From positions 1 to 64,000 of the forward strand of contig NZ_JAPDPI010000026.1 of assembly GCF_026013615.1 (NCBI RefSeq): a stretch of 64,000 nt of DNA, written 5' to 3'. The notes below the pieces were generated by a model. The model saw only the letters and a program-made list of their open reading frames with translations, was not told the origin of the DNA and did no database searches. This stretch comes from Plebeiibacterium marinum (GTDB taxonomy: Bacteria > Bacteroidota > Bacteroidia > Bacteroidales > Marinilabiliaceae). How positions within the stretch are numbered: position 1 is the stretch's first letter; every line of letters begins with the position of its first letter. The position numbers were made by a program, and so were the translations under genes. Shown here piece by piece: positions 36,543 through 45,459 of this stretch.

Positions 36543-36913
36543 AAAACCTCACCCCTCTCTACATGATTTTACGTAAATAATTTCAAAAATATCCCCCTTT
36601 ATTTTCTCCCGATTATTTACTATATTCACAGTCCTTTAAATACTCAATCAAATTTTATGTTTTAAACCTTATCGCTTAAACTTTTTGTTTACATGAATGT
36701 TATGCTAACGGTAATTATAAATTAACACAATATACATTCACATTTTTTAATAAAGTATGTTTTTAAACAATATTTAATTACAATCTGTAGATTTTTAGGC
36801 GCTTTTCGTAATAACAACTCACATTTTAATGATTATTTTATTTTTAAATGAAGAAAAATATCTTTAATTGATTATTTTTGCTGCGCTTAATACATGAAGA
36901 TTCATAAAACCGA
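36543..36913 (+). other. Leader region of the PEPCK-like gene
   Basis: This 370-base AT-rich gap holds no recognisable gene. A -7-type box, TATTTTTG, lies at 36873-36880, 33 bases before the ATG at 36914, and is the probable promoter. Poly-T and poly-A tracts are frequent. No riboswitch fold was evident by eye. Confidence 0.45.
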
Positions 36914-39900
36914 ATGATAATGAAAGAGGAAGTATTCAACTTAAAACCAACCAAGAAGGATCGTAAGGACATGATCCAGTACATCAACCTTCAATTGGCT
37001 GCATTAGGACAACCGCTATTTCACGATGAAACGGATGCCCAAAAAAAACTTTCGAATGCCAAATTCATGGGATTGACAGAAGGTTTAATAAGCAGCTTTA
37101 GGGAAAAATCAAGATTGTTGTCCGATCACCTTTCTCCGGTTGATACAAGGATACAAAACTTTATCAATGATTACCTAAAGGATGTAAACATTGACAAATC
37201 ACTTCGCATCCCAAACAATACACTTGTATTGAACCAAAAAGGGATGGCCCGTGAAGTTAGTTTACCACCAAACGGCGAAACATTCAAAAATGATCTGATC
37301 GAATCATACAGGATTAAACAAGGGATATTAAACAACCCTGCAAACGACAAAAGAACAACAAAAGGTACATTCCATATTGTTGAAGGCGGACTTCCTGTTC
37401 CTTTAGACAAAAAAGAAGTACCCAAAGTAACATTTGCACATTTATTAAATGCTGCATTTAATCCTTCGGACGACTTTAAAACCCTTCCTTTTACAGCAAA
37501 TCAGGAAAAGCAAGCTAAAGTGATGGTATCATTTTTAATGCGCCCTGTTGTGTGTCCGAAAGTGGAAGGTGTTATCGAGGAAAAAAGCATGGAAATCCGC
37601 TTTTTTGCACCAGGTTGTTTAGCCAGTAACCTTGATTTTGTGGAAAGCATCTTTGGAAATGCAGGAGATCATAACCTGGCAGAGAACGATGCTGCTTTAG
37701 ATGTTGAGCACTGGACAGGGACTACCGGATGTATCATCCTTGCTCCCCAAATGACAAAACTAAAGAAAAAAGATGTTGGTCTTCCACATATCTCTGAAGC
37801 CACTGAGCGTCAGAAAAAAGACGGTATGTGCTGGGAAAAAGAAGATGAACTATATAACGATGGGGGTGCCTTTAAACTAACCTGTAGAGACGACCGGGGT
37901 GTGGTTATTACCTTGATAGCAGATAACTATTACGGATACTCTAAAAAAGAAGTTAAAACTCAAATCGGGTACTCGGCAAACCTATATGGTTTGGTTGAAG
38001 AAGAACATGCTGGTGGTGCCGTTGCTTTCCCACGTGGAATTATGGGAGAAAACGTATTCGGCAAAAACTTTATCCAAAAATTCGATTACAACTACAGCTT
38101 TAAAGAAGCCATGGAATTAATCAGCGACAAGGCTGAATTAAAAGCAGAAGGCTATGCTGTTGACACAAAATACAAGAATATTGTTTACATCCCCGAAACC
38201 GCTGACATTGATATTCAAAAGAGTACGGTAAGCTGGGACAACAACGGAAGTGAATTCTCTTTAAAACTTTCTCCCGATAAGATTTATGTATACCCATCCG
38301 GAGATAAGTTCCAATTGGTGAAGCACCCGGCACAACCTCTTTGGAGAATGATTCATACAAATGCAGAAGGAATGTTCTGCCACAAGCCCTGTACTGTTTC
38401 AGGTGGCGGTAAATCTGAAATTTCCAAGTCGCTGCAAAACGCTATTAAATACGGAACTTTCAACATTCAGAATCTTGAAGAAGATTTTAAACTGGCTGAT
38501 GAAATTATTAACAAAGACTACTCTACAAGATGGAAAAACATCCGTTCTGATGCTGGAGATTCACGTCCTTTCCTAAGTACAGAAAGAACTTTAGGTTCTG
38601 CGGTTAAGTTGTTAACACCATCTGATCAGTATAGCGACGAATACAACAAGTTCTTAAAAGATATGCCGGAGCACATCAGAACTTTAGTATTATTTATCAA
38701 GCGTTTATACCGAAACGATACAGAAAAAGGCAACTGGAAAGATTATATGACTGTAGAAATTGTAAACGGTCGTGCAGGAACCACCTTAATGTATAAAAAT
38801 AATGCGGTTATCGGTAGCTATGTTCGTATTGGTTTTAGCAAAGATGGTAACTGGTTAGTACACAAACTGCGTTCAGACTTTGTGCCTAGTCACAAAATCC
38901 AGATGGAGGATGACATTACAGCTTCCATTACTATCCCGGCTTCAAAAGTTGCACACTTAAACAATGAATATAGCAACCCAAGTGTAAAAGTAACCAAGAA
39001 CTGTGAGAGCCACTTGTTCCAACGTCCAGATGAGGCTGTAATCAGAGGTTATGACATTGATGCTGAGTTAGACATGGTTCAGCCAAACACATTCTTGACC
39101 AACTACGAACCAATGCGCAAAGCTGATGCCGTTGAATTAGTAGAGGATGCAATCAACTTTGATAAATATACTCAACCAGTTAAGGATCTGATATCAAAAG
39201 TTGCAGAAAGCGATAAGGATGGTTTCTTTGTTACACCTTCGCATACACGCGTAGTGGCTGACGGCCCTACAAAAAACCCTCGTTACCTGCAAAAGAACAT
39301 TTATGCTGTTGAAACAGAGGATAGTTATTTAGCGGACGTAGGTATCAGACTAAGAAGAAGGATTAAAAAAGACGAACCTGTGATCACTACTGTAAATGCA
39401 GTATTACCAGGACGTAGAAACAACCCGGTTGATAAAGAAAATGGAATTCGTCCGTTGAGTGTTTACAACCCAATTCACTATCAGGAACTTCCTGAATTAT
39501 TTATGGACTTCATCTGTAGTTTAACAGGTAAATCTCCATCAACTCACGGAGCGGGTACTGAAGGTGCTTTAACAAAAGGACCATTTAATATGCTGGCCCC
39601 AACATCTGACTTGAACAACGCTTTATTATCATACATCTTAACTGAGTACCAAGGATTCAGTTCGGCAGCAGGATATGTTGGTCAAAGTCGTTTTGATCAC
39701 GATATCAGTTTATTGATTCCTGAAATTTGGGCACGTTTAGTACCGGAAGACAGGGATCCTAAACTATTAATTGAAACAGGCTGTTTAGAAAAGCTTGAAG
39801 ACTTTGATTTTGAAGGAAAAAAAGTATTGGCTAGCCGTTTAGGATATAGAATTACTGAAAACTTTGCTTTCAGATGTATGAACCGTCTGTTTGACGAACC

Positions 39901-40390
39901 AAAGGCTGTGTTCAGCGAAGAAATGCTTAAACCAGAACTTCAGGGTATGGAAGACTTCGTTGATGGAATCAACAATATTGTTGAAGCCCAACAAAAAGTG
40001 GCCTTGGCATATTTTGAAGACGGAAGTGTTGAAGCTGCTATACCTCCATTGAAAATATTGTTAAACATTATGGCTTATGGAGAGTATGAAGGTAAAAATA
40101 TCTGCGATCCGGAATTACGCAAGTATTTTGACAGGGAATACGTAATTGAAAGCGATTGGTACAAAGAAAGACTTAAGCTTAAGCAATCAAAAGAGCTTGC
40201 TTTCACAACCAAACAATTAGCAGATCTTGAAGACTTTGCAAGTAAAGCTGAAAATACAGAACTTGTTAATGAGATGAACATTAACAATAGGATTACAATT
40301 GCAAAAGAAAGACTTGCTTATGTTGAATCAGACAAATTTGTTGATGATTTGGTAGGTACTATTGGAGCCGACCCTCTTTACAAAAAGTAA
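36914..40390 (+). CDS. Large cytosolic protein, candidate PPi-type PEP carboxykinase
   Basis: An 1158-residue soluble protein without signal or membrane segments. It has a phosphate-binding loop-like stretch, TVSGGGKSEISKS (Lys500, Ser501), a HAGGAVAFPRG motif near 370 and conserved blocks (KSPSTHGAGTEGALTKGPFN, APTSDLNNALLSYILTEYQG). Length and these blocks fit, from memory, the PPi-dependent PEP carboxykinases known from Entamoeba and Propionibacterium (EC 4.1.1.38), which are about 1100-1200 residues and distinct in length from GTP- and ATP-types. If right, it interconverts oxaloacetate and phosphoenolpyruvate with pyrophosphate. The call is inference. The gene is monocistronic, with a strong terminator. 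Start could be the ATG at 36914 or at 36920. Confidence 0.5.
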   Translation: MIMKEEVFNLKPTKKDRKDMIQYINLQLAALGQPLFHDETDAQKKLSNAKFMGLTEGLISSFREKSRLLSDHLSPVDTRIQNFINDYLKDVNIDKSLRIPNNTLVLNQKGMAREVSLPPNGETFKNDLIESYRIKQGILNNPANDKRTTKGTFHIVEGGLPVPLDKKEVPKVTFAHLLNAAFNPSDDFKTLPFTANQEKQAKVMVSFLMRPVVCPKVEGVIEEKSMEIRFFAPGCLASNLDFVESIFGNAGDHNLAENDAALDVEHWTGTTGCIILAPQMTKLKKKDVGLPHISEATERQKKDGMCWEKEDELYNDGGAFKLTCRDDRGVVITLIADNYYGYSKKEVKTQIGYSANLYGLVEEEHAGGAVAFPRGIMGENVFGKNFIQKFDYNYSFKEAMELISDKAELKAEGYAVDTKYKNIVYIPETADIDIQKSTVSWDNNGSEFSLKLSPDKIYVYPSGDKFQLVKHPAQPLWRMIHTNAEGMFCHKPCTVSGGGKSEISKSLQNAIKYGTFNIQNLEEDFKLADEIINKDYSTRWKNIRSDAGDSRPFLSTERTLGSAVKLLTPSDQYSDEYNKFLKDMPEHIRTLVLFIKRLYRNDTEKGNWKDYMTVEIVNGRAGTTLMYKNNAVIGSYVRIGFSKDGNWLVHKLRSDFVPSHKIQMEDDITASITIPASKVAHLNNEYSNPSVKVTKNCESHLFQRPDEAVIRGYDIDAELDMVQPNTFLTNYEPMRKADAVELVEDAINFDKYTQPVKDLISKVAESDKDGFFVTPSHTRVVADGPTKNPRYLQKNIYAVETEDSYLADVGIRLRRRIKKDEPVITTVNAVLPGRRNNPVDKENGIRPLSVYNPIHYQELPELFMDFICSLTGKSPSTHGAGTEGALTKGPFNMLAPTSDLNNALLSYILTEYQGFSSAAGYVGQSRFDHDISLLIPEIWARLVPEDRDPKLLIETGCLEKLEDFDFEGKKVLASRLGYRITENFAFRCMNRLFDEPKAVFSEEMLKPELQGMEDFVDGINNIVEAQQKVALAYFEDGSVEAAIPPLKILLNIMAYGEYEGKNICDPELRKYFDREYVIESDWYKERLKLKQSKELAFTTKQLADLEDFASKAENTELVNEMNINNRITIAKERLAYVESDKFVDDLVGTIGADPLYKK

Positions 40391-40416
40391 ATTGAACAAT
40401 TATTAGATAACTATAA

Positions 40417-40448
40417 GGAGGTTGCTCAACGGGCAGCCTCCTTTTTTT
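40417..40448 (+). terminator. Terminator of the PEPCK-like gene
   Basis: GGAGGTTGC (40417-40425) pairs with GCAGCCTCC (40433-40441) with one G-T pair and a 7-base loop, followed by seven T residues. Confidence 0.85.
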
Positions 40449-40449
40449 A

Positions 40450-41115
40450 TTAATGCTTACAATATGTATCAAAATATTGTTTTGATACCTTACAACCCAA
40501 TTGGGTTGCCCTTTCCCAATCAGCACAAGCCCTGGCTTTATCTCCCTTTTTAAAATAGCAAACCCCTCTATTATAATAAGCACTGGTAAACTCCGGTTTC
40601 AACTTAATGGTATAATCATAATCATGAAGGGCCCCATCGTACATATCCATTTTCATAAAACAATTAGCCCTGTTAAAATAATAATAGTGAACCAGATAGA
40701 AGTCTTCGCCATTTTGCCTGGCGTAATTAGTAGCGTTTGTATACTCCAAAATGGCTTCGGGCAGTTCAAAACTATCGCGATGAATTTCTGCAAGATAAAA
40801 ACACAGTTCATCATCATCCTTAAAAATTTTTCTCCCTATCTGAAGTGCATAAACAACGGTATCTTTCAGATCCTTATCAGCAAGCCAGGTCTGGTAAATC
40901 AATAAGTAAGTATCACGTAAAACAGAATCTATCGATACAGTTTTTAGCAATATTTTTATGGCTTCTTTACTTTTGTTTTCATCAATACGCTCCTTTGCCA
41001 CATTCAATAAATCCAAAGCCATATTGCGGTTATCAATATCCACAACATAACTATTTTGAGCATTACCCAACACCCCAATTAATAATATGAATAGAAAAAT
41101 GTACCTTTTCATCAT
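40450..41115 (-). CDS. TPR-repeat protein, probably exported
   Basis: A 221-residue protein with a signal peptide (MMKRYIFLFILLIGVLGNAQ) and tetratricopeptide helices through residues about 30-210; the clearest is DYDYTIKLKPEFTSAYYNRG followed by CYFKKGDKARACADWERATQ. Such repeats mediate protein binding. The C-terminus is Cys-rich (about three Cys in the last 25 residues). No partner is evident. The gene is convergent with the PEPCK-like gene. Confidence 0.8.
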   Translation of the reverse strand: MMKRYIFLFILLIGVLGNAQNSYVVDIDNRNMALDLLNVAKERIDENKSKEAIKILLKTVSIDSVLRDTYLLIYQTWLADKDLKDTVVYALQIGRKIFKDDDELCFYLAEIHRDSFELPEAILEYTNATNYARQNGEDFYLVHYYYFNRANCFMKMDMYDGALHDYDYTIKLKPEFTSAYYNRGVCYFKKGDKARACADWERATQLGCKVSKQYFDTYCKH

Positions 41116-41231
41116 ATCCCTAATTAAAAATGGACATAATCAAAGGTAAGTCAATAATCAAATTGTATCAATACTCATTTTTTGGCGAGATGACATGAAG
41201 GAAATCTATATTACATATTCCTACAACACTT

Positions 41232-42350
41232 CTAATTCCTGAAACTCACTTCATAAAGTCTCACTTTCTGTGCCTTTCCCTTTAGCATGACATGATCTAC
41301 AAAACAAATTTCGTAGCCATTTTTAAAGTTATTCAAAGTAAGGGCAAAGTTTTCAGTAACCAACATGTCTTTATTGTACTGTTTGCATTGCTTTTGAATG
41401 CGGGCTGCAGTATTTAATACATCTCCATGGTAAGCTAACTCAGTTTTTATTTCACCTACTTCTGCCGACATAACTTTTCCTGAATTAATTGATGCAGAGA
41501 ATATGGGAACCATATTGTATTTATCTTCAAAATAAGAACGGTTATCCTCCAGTTCTTTTTGAAAGAGAAAGAAAAAATCAACTGCCTTTTTAAAATTCTT
41601 TTGATTATGGGCTTCCCAGGTTACCACTACCTCATCACCTACAAACTGGTAAACCACTCCCTGAGTTAGCAATAATGGGTTTGAAAGTATTTTAAAACAG
41701 TCCTGAATAAAATAACTATACTGTTCGTGTCCTAACTCCTCTGCAAAAGTAGTAGATGATTTCAGATCAAGAAACAGAAAGATTCTGTTTTCTTCCCTTG
41801 GTTTCTGATAATACCCCATCATAACCCTTCCCAACTTTCCAAATCCAATCTGACGAAACAGGGTTATCAACAGCTGGTATACATAGCTACCCACAAACAT
41901 TACAGTAAAAAAGAACAGTATGGTAGAATTAAAAAGAAAATCGCCCATTTCAAGGCGTACCTCACTCCATGCCAAGCCCTTATCTACACTATAATGTACC
42001 AACCCGAGCAAAACACCAATCAAAACAAATATTGCTGTATCAAACAATACAAATACCGGTGTTAATCGTTTAATATGATATTTGCGAACCCAAGAAGGAT
42101 AAACGAAATTTTGGATATACCAGGTAAGTATTGCAAAAACCGAAATGATTATAGATGAACCTAACATACGGTCGTGCATGAAAACCATTCCCTTTGTAAG
42201 CATCTCGCCAGTATTTTCTGACTTATACCCCAACCATTGTATAAATAGTGCTAACCGAATGGCTACATTCCAATAAAACAAAGCGTATAGCAAGAAAAAC
42301 ACATGATGCTTTAGTTTGGAACGGACATATTTCTTTTTAAGAATAAACAT
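41232..42350 (-). CDS. Membrane-bound class III nucleotidyl cyclase
   Basis: A 372-residue protein with about five membrane segments in the first 180 residues (around 15-38, 55-72, 88-110, 120-140 and 155-175) and a class III adenylate/guanylate cyclase domain after about 190. The first metal Asp lies in FLFLDLKSSTTF, the second in VGDEVVVTW, and the C-terminal catalytic Asn/Arg pattern is in DVLNTAARIQKQC. It should make cAMP or cGMP in response to a membrane or lipid signal. A Crp-family regulator gene is 150 bases upstream on the same strand and could respond to its product. Confidence 0.88.
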   Translation of the reverse strand: MFILKKKYVRSKLKHHVFFLLYALFYWNVAIRLALFIQWLGYKSENTGEMLTKGMVFMHDRMLGSSIIISVFAILTWYIQNFVYPSWVRKYHIKRLTPVFVLFDTAIFVLIGVLLGLVHYSVDKGLAWSEVRLEMGDFLFNSTILFFFTVMFVGSYVYQLLITLFRQIGFGKLGRVMMGYYQKPREENRIFLFLDLKSSTTFAEELGHEQYSYFIQDCFKILSNPLLLTQGVVYQFVGDEVVVTWEAHNQKNFKKAVDFFFLFQKELEDNRSYFEDKYNMVPIFSASINSGKVMSAEVGEIKTELAYHGDVLNTAARIQKQCKQYNKDMLVTENFALTLNNFKNGYEICFVDHVMLKGKAQKVRLYEVSFRN

Positions 42351-42499
42351 TCAGTTTACTTTTTAGTGTTAGAATATTAAGTTTGACGCGAAATAAATAA
42401 AACATATTTTATTAACGCAAAAATAATGACCCAATCGTCAAATATCAAGTATCAAATACAAAAGAAATTATAATGAATTGTAATTTTTAAAATAAAAGC

Positions 42500-43195
42500 T
42501 CAACCTTTCTTGCTCAACTCCAGCAAATAAGGTTTATTCAACAACTCCACATCCTTTCCTTCCAATTTAATCACCCCTTCTTTATCAAGCATTTTCAGCA
42601 TCTTGACTGCACTTTCTGTGGTAATACCGGCAAAATCAGCCAGATTCTTCCTGCTTAACAAAGTAAACACCTCAACATACTCCTTCTTTATCTCATCTAT
42701 ATATAATAAGGTTTCTGCTATTCTTCCCATCATTTGCTTATACAAAACCACCCTCAAGGTTTCAAATAGATTATTATTCTGTTCTGTATACCTCCTTATC
42801 AGGCTCAAACCAAAACTACCATTTTGATTAATGACTTTTGAAATAGCTGTTTTTTCAACCAACATCACCTGGCAATCACAAATAGCTACAGATGAATAGC
42901 TAAATGTATTGGCTGAAAATACAGATGACAAGCCCACAAATTCACCTGGTTGAATGATACGCAAATTAAAACTCTTATTATTATCTCCTTCTACATACTG
43001 TATAGCCAATCCCTTTACCACAAAAAGCACATAAGATGCAAAAGTCCCTTGTTTTATCAAATTGTCGCCCTTACGAAACAGTACCTGAGTACGGCTGCTC
43101 CGGATTAAGTCGGCTTCTTCAGGATTTAATGCCTGAAAGCAGGGGGCTTTAATTTCACATATATATTCACTATCGTTTTCTGAAAGAGTCTTCAT
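42500..43195 (-). CDS. Crp/Fnr-family transcription regulator
   Basis: A 231-residue regulator with an N-terminal cyclic-nucleotide-binding-like beta roll (about 18-125; LFRKGDNLIKQGTFASYVLFV, FVGLSSVFS) and a C-terminal Crp-type winged helix (RKNLADFAGITTESAVKMLK). No Cys pattern of the Fnr iron-sulfur kind occurs. I chose the ATG at 43195 rather than 43213 because the -7 box at 43222-43229 would put the transcript start about at 43213. It faces the cyclase gene in the same direction and may bind its cAMP or cGMP, which is inference. Confidence 0.88.
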   Translation of the reverse strand: MKTLSENDSEYICEIKAPCFQALNPEEADLIRSSRTQVLFRKGDNLIKQGTFASYVLFVVKGLAIQYVEGDNNKSFNLRIIQPGEFVGLSSVFSANTFSYSSVAICDCQVMLVEKTAISKVINQNGSFGLSLIRRYTEQNNNLFETLRVVLYKQMMGRIAETLLYIDEIKKEYVEVFTLLSRKNLADFAGITTESAVKMLKMLDKEGVIKLEGKDVELLNKPYLLELSKKG

Positions 43196-43221
43196 TACAT
43201 CTTTTTTTATCAAGGAATCTT

Positions 43222-43229
43222 CAAATATA
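43222..43229 (-). promoter_or_regulatory. -7 promoter box of the Crp-family gene
   Basis: The minus strand reads TATATTTG, matching TAnnTTTG. It lies 26 bases before the ATG at 43195 and so supports that start. Confidence 0.55.
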
Positions 43230-43365
43230 AAACTTTACCCAATAAAAAAGTTGTTCAAGATCAATTTTGAAACAGATTATAGTCAAGGTTGAAATCTTTT
43301 TTCCCTCATAATTTGAATATAGTTTTACCTATCAATTTTTCTTTTTAAAAAAACACATACAAAAT

Positions 43366-45369
43366 ATGGACAAAATTTTAATTATTGGAGGGGTTGCTGC
43401 AGGAGCAACAGCAGCAGCAAAAGCAAGAAGGATTTCACCAGATGCCCAAATTACAATGCTGGAAGCCGGGCCTGATATTTCATTTGCCAATTGCGGACTC
43501 CCATATTATATAGCCGGTGATATTAAAAACCGCTCAAGCTTAATACTGCAAAGCCCTGAAAGTTTTAAAGAACAGTATGATGTTGATGTACATACTCATA
43601 CTTTGGTAACAGCAATTGATAAAGAGGCACGCATGGTTGAAACAGTTGACAGCCGCGATGGGTCAAAAAACAGTTACGGGTATACAAAGCTTATATTGGC
43701 ACAGGGAGGAAGACCAGTTCAGCCAGACCTGCCCGGTGCAGACACCGACCATGTTTTTAGTCTATGGACCTTAGAAGATATGGACAAAATAGATAACCAC
43801 CTGAACAACAAAGATCCTAAAACGGCAGTTGTTGTTGGAGGAGGTTTTATTGGCTTAGAAATGGTTGAAGCCCTGGTAAAAAGGGGTCTAAAGGTTCATG
43901 TTGTTGAAAAGATGCCGCATGTAATGTCAATTATGGAAGCTGAAACAGCAGGTTTTATAACTCGCGAATTACTTGAATATGGTGTTGATGTGCATACAGA
44001 AACTGCAGTCACCAAAATAAATACAAACACTGTTGAACTGGATAATGGAAAAGTTATTGATGCTGACATGGTGCTTCTATCGATTGGTGTTCGACCTACC
44101 CTACAATTGGCAAAGGATGCAGGTTTGGCAATAGGTGAAGCAGGTGGCTTATTGGTTAACGACAAACTTGAGACTTCAGATCCTGATATTTATGCCGCCG
44201 GAGATATGGTTGAAATTGAGCATCGTGTCAATGGCAAAAAGGTAAGAATACCTTTAGCAGGACCAGCAAACAGACAAGGTAGAATTGCTGCGGAAAACGC
44301 CTTGGGAGGAAAACATAGTTACAAAGGTTCTATAGGCACCTCTGTAGTTCGAGTTTTTGATGCAGTAGCGGGCACAACCGGTCTTTCGCTTAAACAAGCC
44401 CTGGCTGCAGGAATTGATGCCGATGCCGTGGTTGTACATAAAGAACATCATACATCATATTATCCAGGGGCTGAAACCGTAAGCGTTATGCTAGTCTTTG
44501 ATAAAAAAACAGGTATTATTCTTGGAGGACAAACTGCTGGCTATAAAGGTGCCGACAAACGTTTAGATGTAATTGCAACAGCAACAGCGGCCAAATTACC
44601 TGTTAGTGAAATAGCAGATATGGATTTTGCATATTCGCCTCCTATAGGAACAGCCAATGATGTTATGAATATGGCTGCCTATACGGCTGAAAATAAGATA
44701 TCAGGATACAGTACCAGCATTCCCGTAAGCAACCTTGACGCCTACCTGGAATCAAAACAGCAAGTCATCGTATTAGATGTTAGAGATGTTTTCGCTTTTC
44801 AGAAAAGCAGTTTAAAAGGGGCACACCATTTACCTATAGAGATGCTATCAAAGCATCTGGACCAGATTCCCAAAGACATTCCTATTATAGTATATGATGA
44901 AACTGGTAAAAAAGGACATCAGGCATTACGTACTCTGGTTGGTGCAGGATGTAAAGAAGTCGTCAATATATCAGGAGGTCATATATCGCTGCAGCGCCAT
45001 GCCATTACTGTAGGTTTTAAAAACTTCCATGTTGAACTATTACCCGTTGAAAAAAAATCAACAGCAGAAAGAGCAATTGAGCAAGAGGAGACTAACAAAA
45101 ATATTTCGGCCAACGAAATGGAACGTTTGGTAATTGATGTTAGAACGCCTGGCGAATTTATGGGAGGTGCATTCCCCAATGCTGTAAATATCCCGTTAGA
45201 TGACATTATGGCAAACAAGGCAGATATAGGAAACAATACAGATCGAGAAATAATTGTTTATTGTGCATCAGGGGCACGTTCGGCATATGCACAACAAGTT
45301 TTGATGCAGCGAGGATTTACCAATGTAAAGAACGGAGGGGGAATTGCTGCTATGATGTCGAAATACTAA
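43366..45369 (+). CDS. CoA-disulfide reductase-like flavoprotein with two rhodanese domains
   Basis: A 667-residue pyridine-nucleotide disulfide oxidoreductase of the CoA-disulfide/persulfide reductase class. The FAD motif is IIGGVAAGATAAAKARR, and the redox Cys43 lies in SFANCGLPYY. An NAD motif (VVVGGGFIGLEMVE) and a dimerisation domain follow. Two rhodanese domains end the protein: the first (about 468-550) has Asp511 where the catalytic Cys belongs (IIVYDETG), so it is inactive; the second (about 590-667) has Cys633 in YCASGARS and should work. The enzyme probably reduces CoA per- or polysulfide. It is divergent from the Crp gene and ends in a bidirectional terminator. Confidence 0.92.
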   Translation: MDKILIIGGVAAGATAAAKARRISPDAQITMLEAGPDISFANCGLPYYIAGDIKNRSSLILQSPESFKEQYDVDVHTHTLVTAIDKEARMVETVDSRDGSKNSYGYTKLILAQGGRPVQPDLPGADTDHVFSLWTLEDMDKIDNHLNNKDPKTAVVVGGGFIGLEMVEALVKRGLKVHVVEKMPHVMSIMEAETAGFITRELLEYGVDVHTETAVTKINTNTVELDNGKVIDADMVLLSIGVRPTLQLAKDAGLAIGEAGGLLVNDKLETSDPDIYAAGDMVEIEHRVNGKKVRIPLAGPANRQGRIAAENALGGKHSYKGSIGTSVVRVFDAVAGTTGLSLKQALAAGIDADAVVVHKEHHTSYYPGAETVSVMLVFDKKTGIILGGQTAGYKGADKRLDVIATATAAKLPVSEIADMDFAYSPPIGTANDVMNMAAYTAENKISGYSTSIPVSNLDAYLESKQQVIVLDVRDVFAFQKSSLKGAHHLPIEMLSKHLDQIPKDIPIIVYDETGKKGHQALRTLVGAGCKEVVNISGGHISLQRHAITVGFKNFHVELLPVEKKSTAERAIEQEETNKNISANEMERLVIDVRTPGEFMGGAFPNAVNIPLDDIMANKADIGNNTDREIIVYCASGARSAYAQQVLMQRGFTNVKNGGGIAAMMSKY

Positions 45370-45394
45370 AGATATAACATTCTTGGAGAAGCAA

Positions 45395-45429
45395 AAAGGC
45401 CAGTAGGTAATTGATACTTACTGGCCTTT
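45395..45429. terminator. Bidirectional terminator between the flavoprotein and ammonium transporter
   Basis: AAAGGCCAGTA (45395-45405) pairs perfectly with TACTGGCCTTT (45419-45429) around a 13-base loop. A run of A residues precedes it and T residues follow, so it works for both convergent genes. Confidence 0.8.
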
Positions 45430-45459
45430 ATCATATCTCATTGTATTTTTTAAATAGTT

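Noticed and set aside
36543-36872. A riboswitch or small RNA in the long leader of the PEPCK-like gene.
   Set aside because: Only AT-rich sequence and homopolymer runs were seen; no conserved riboswitch core could be matched by eye.
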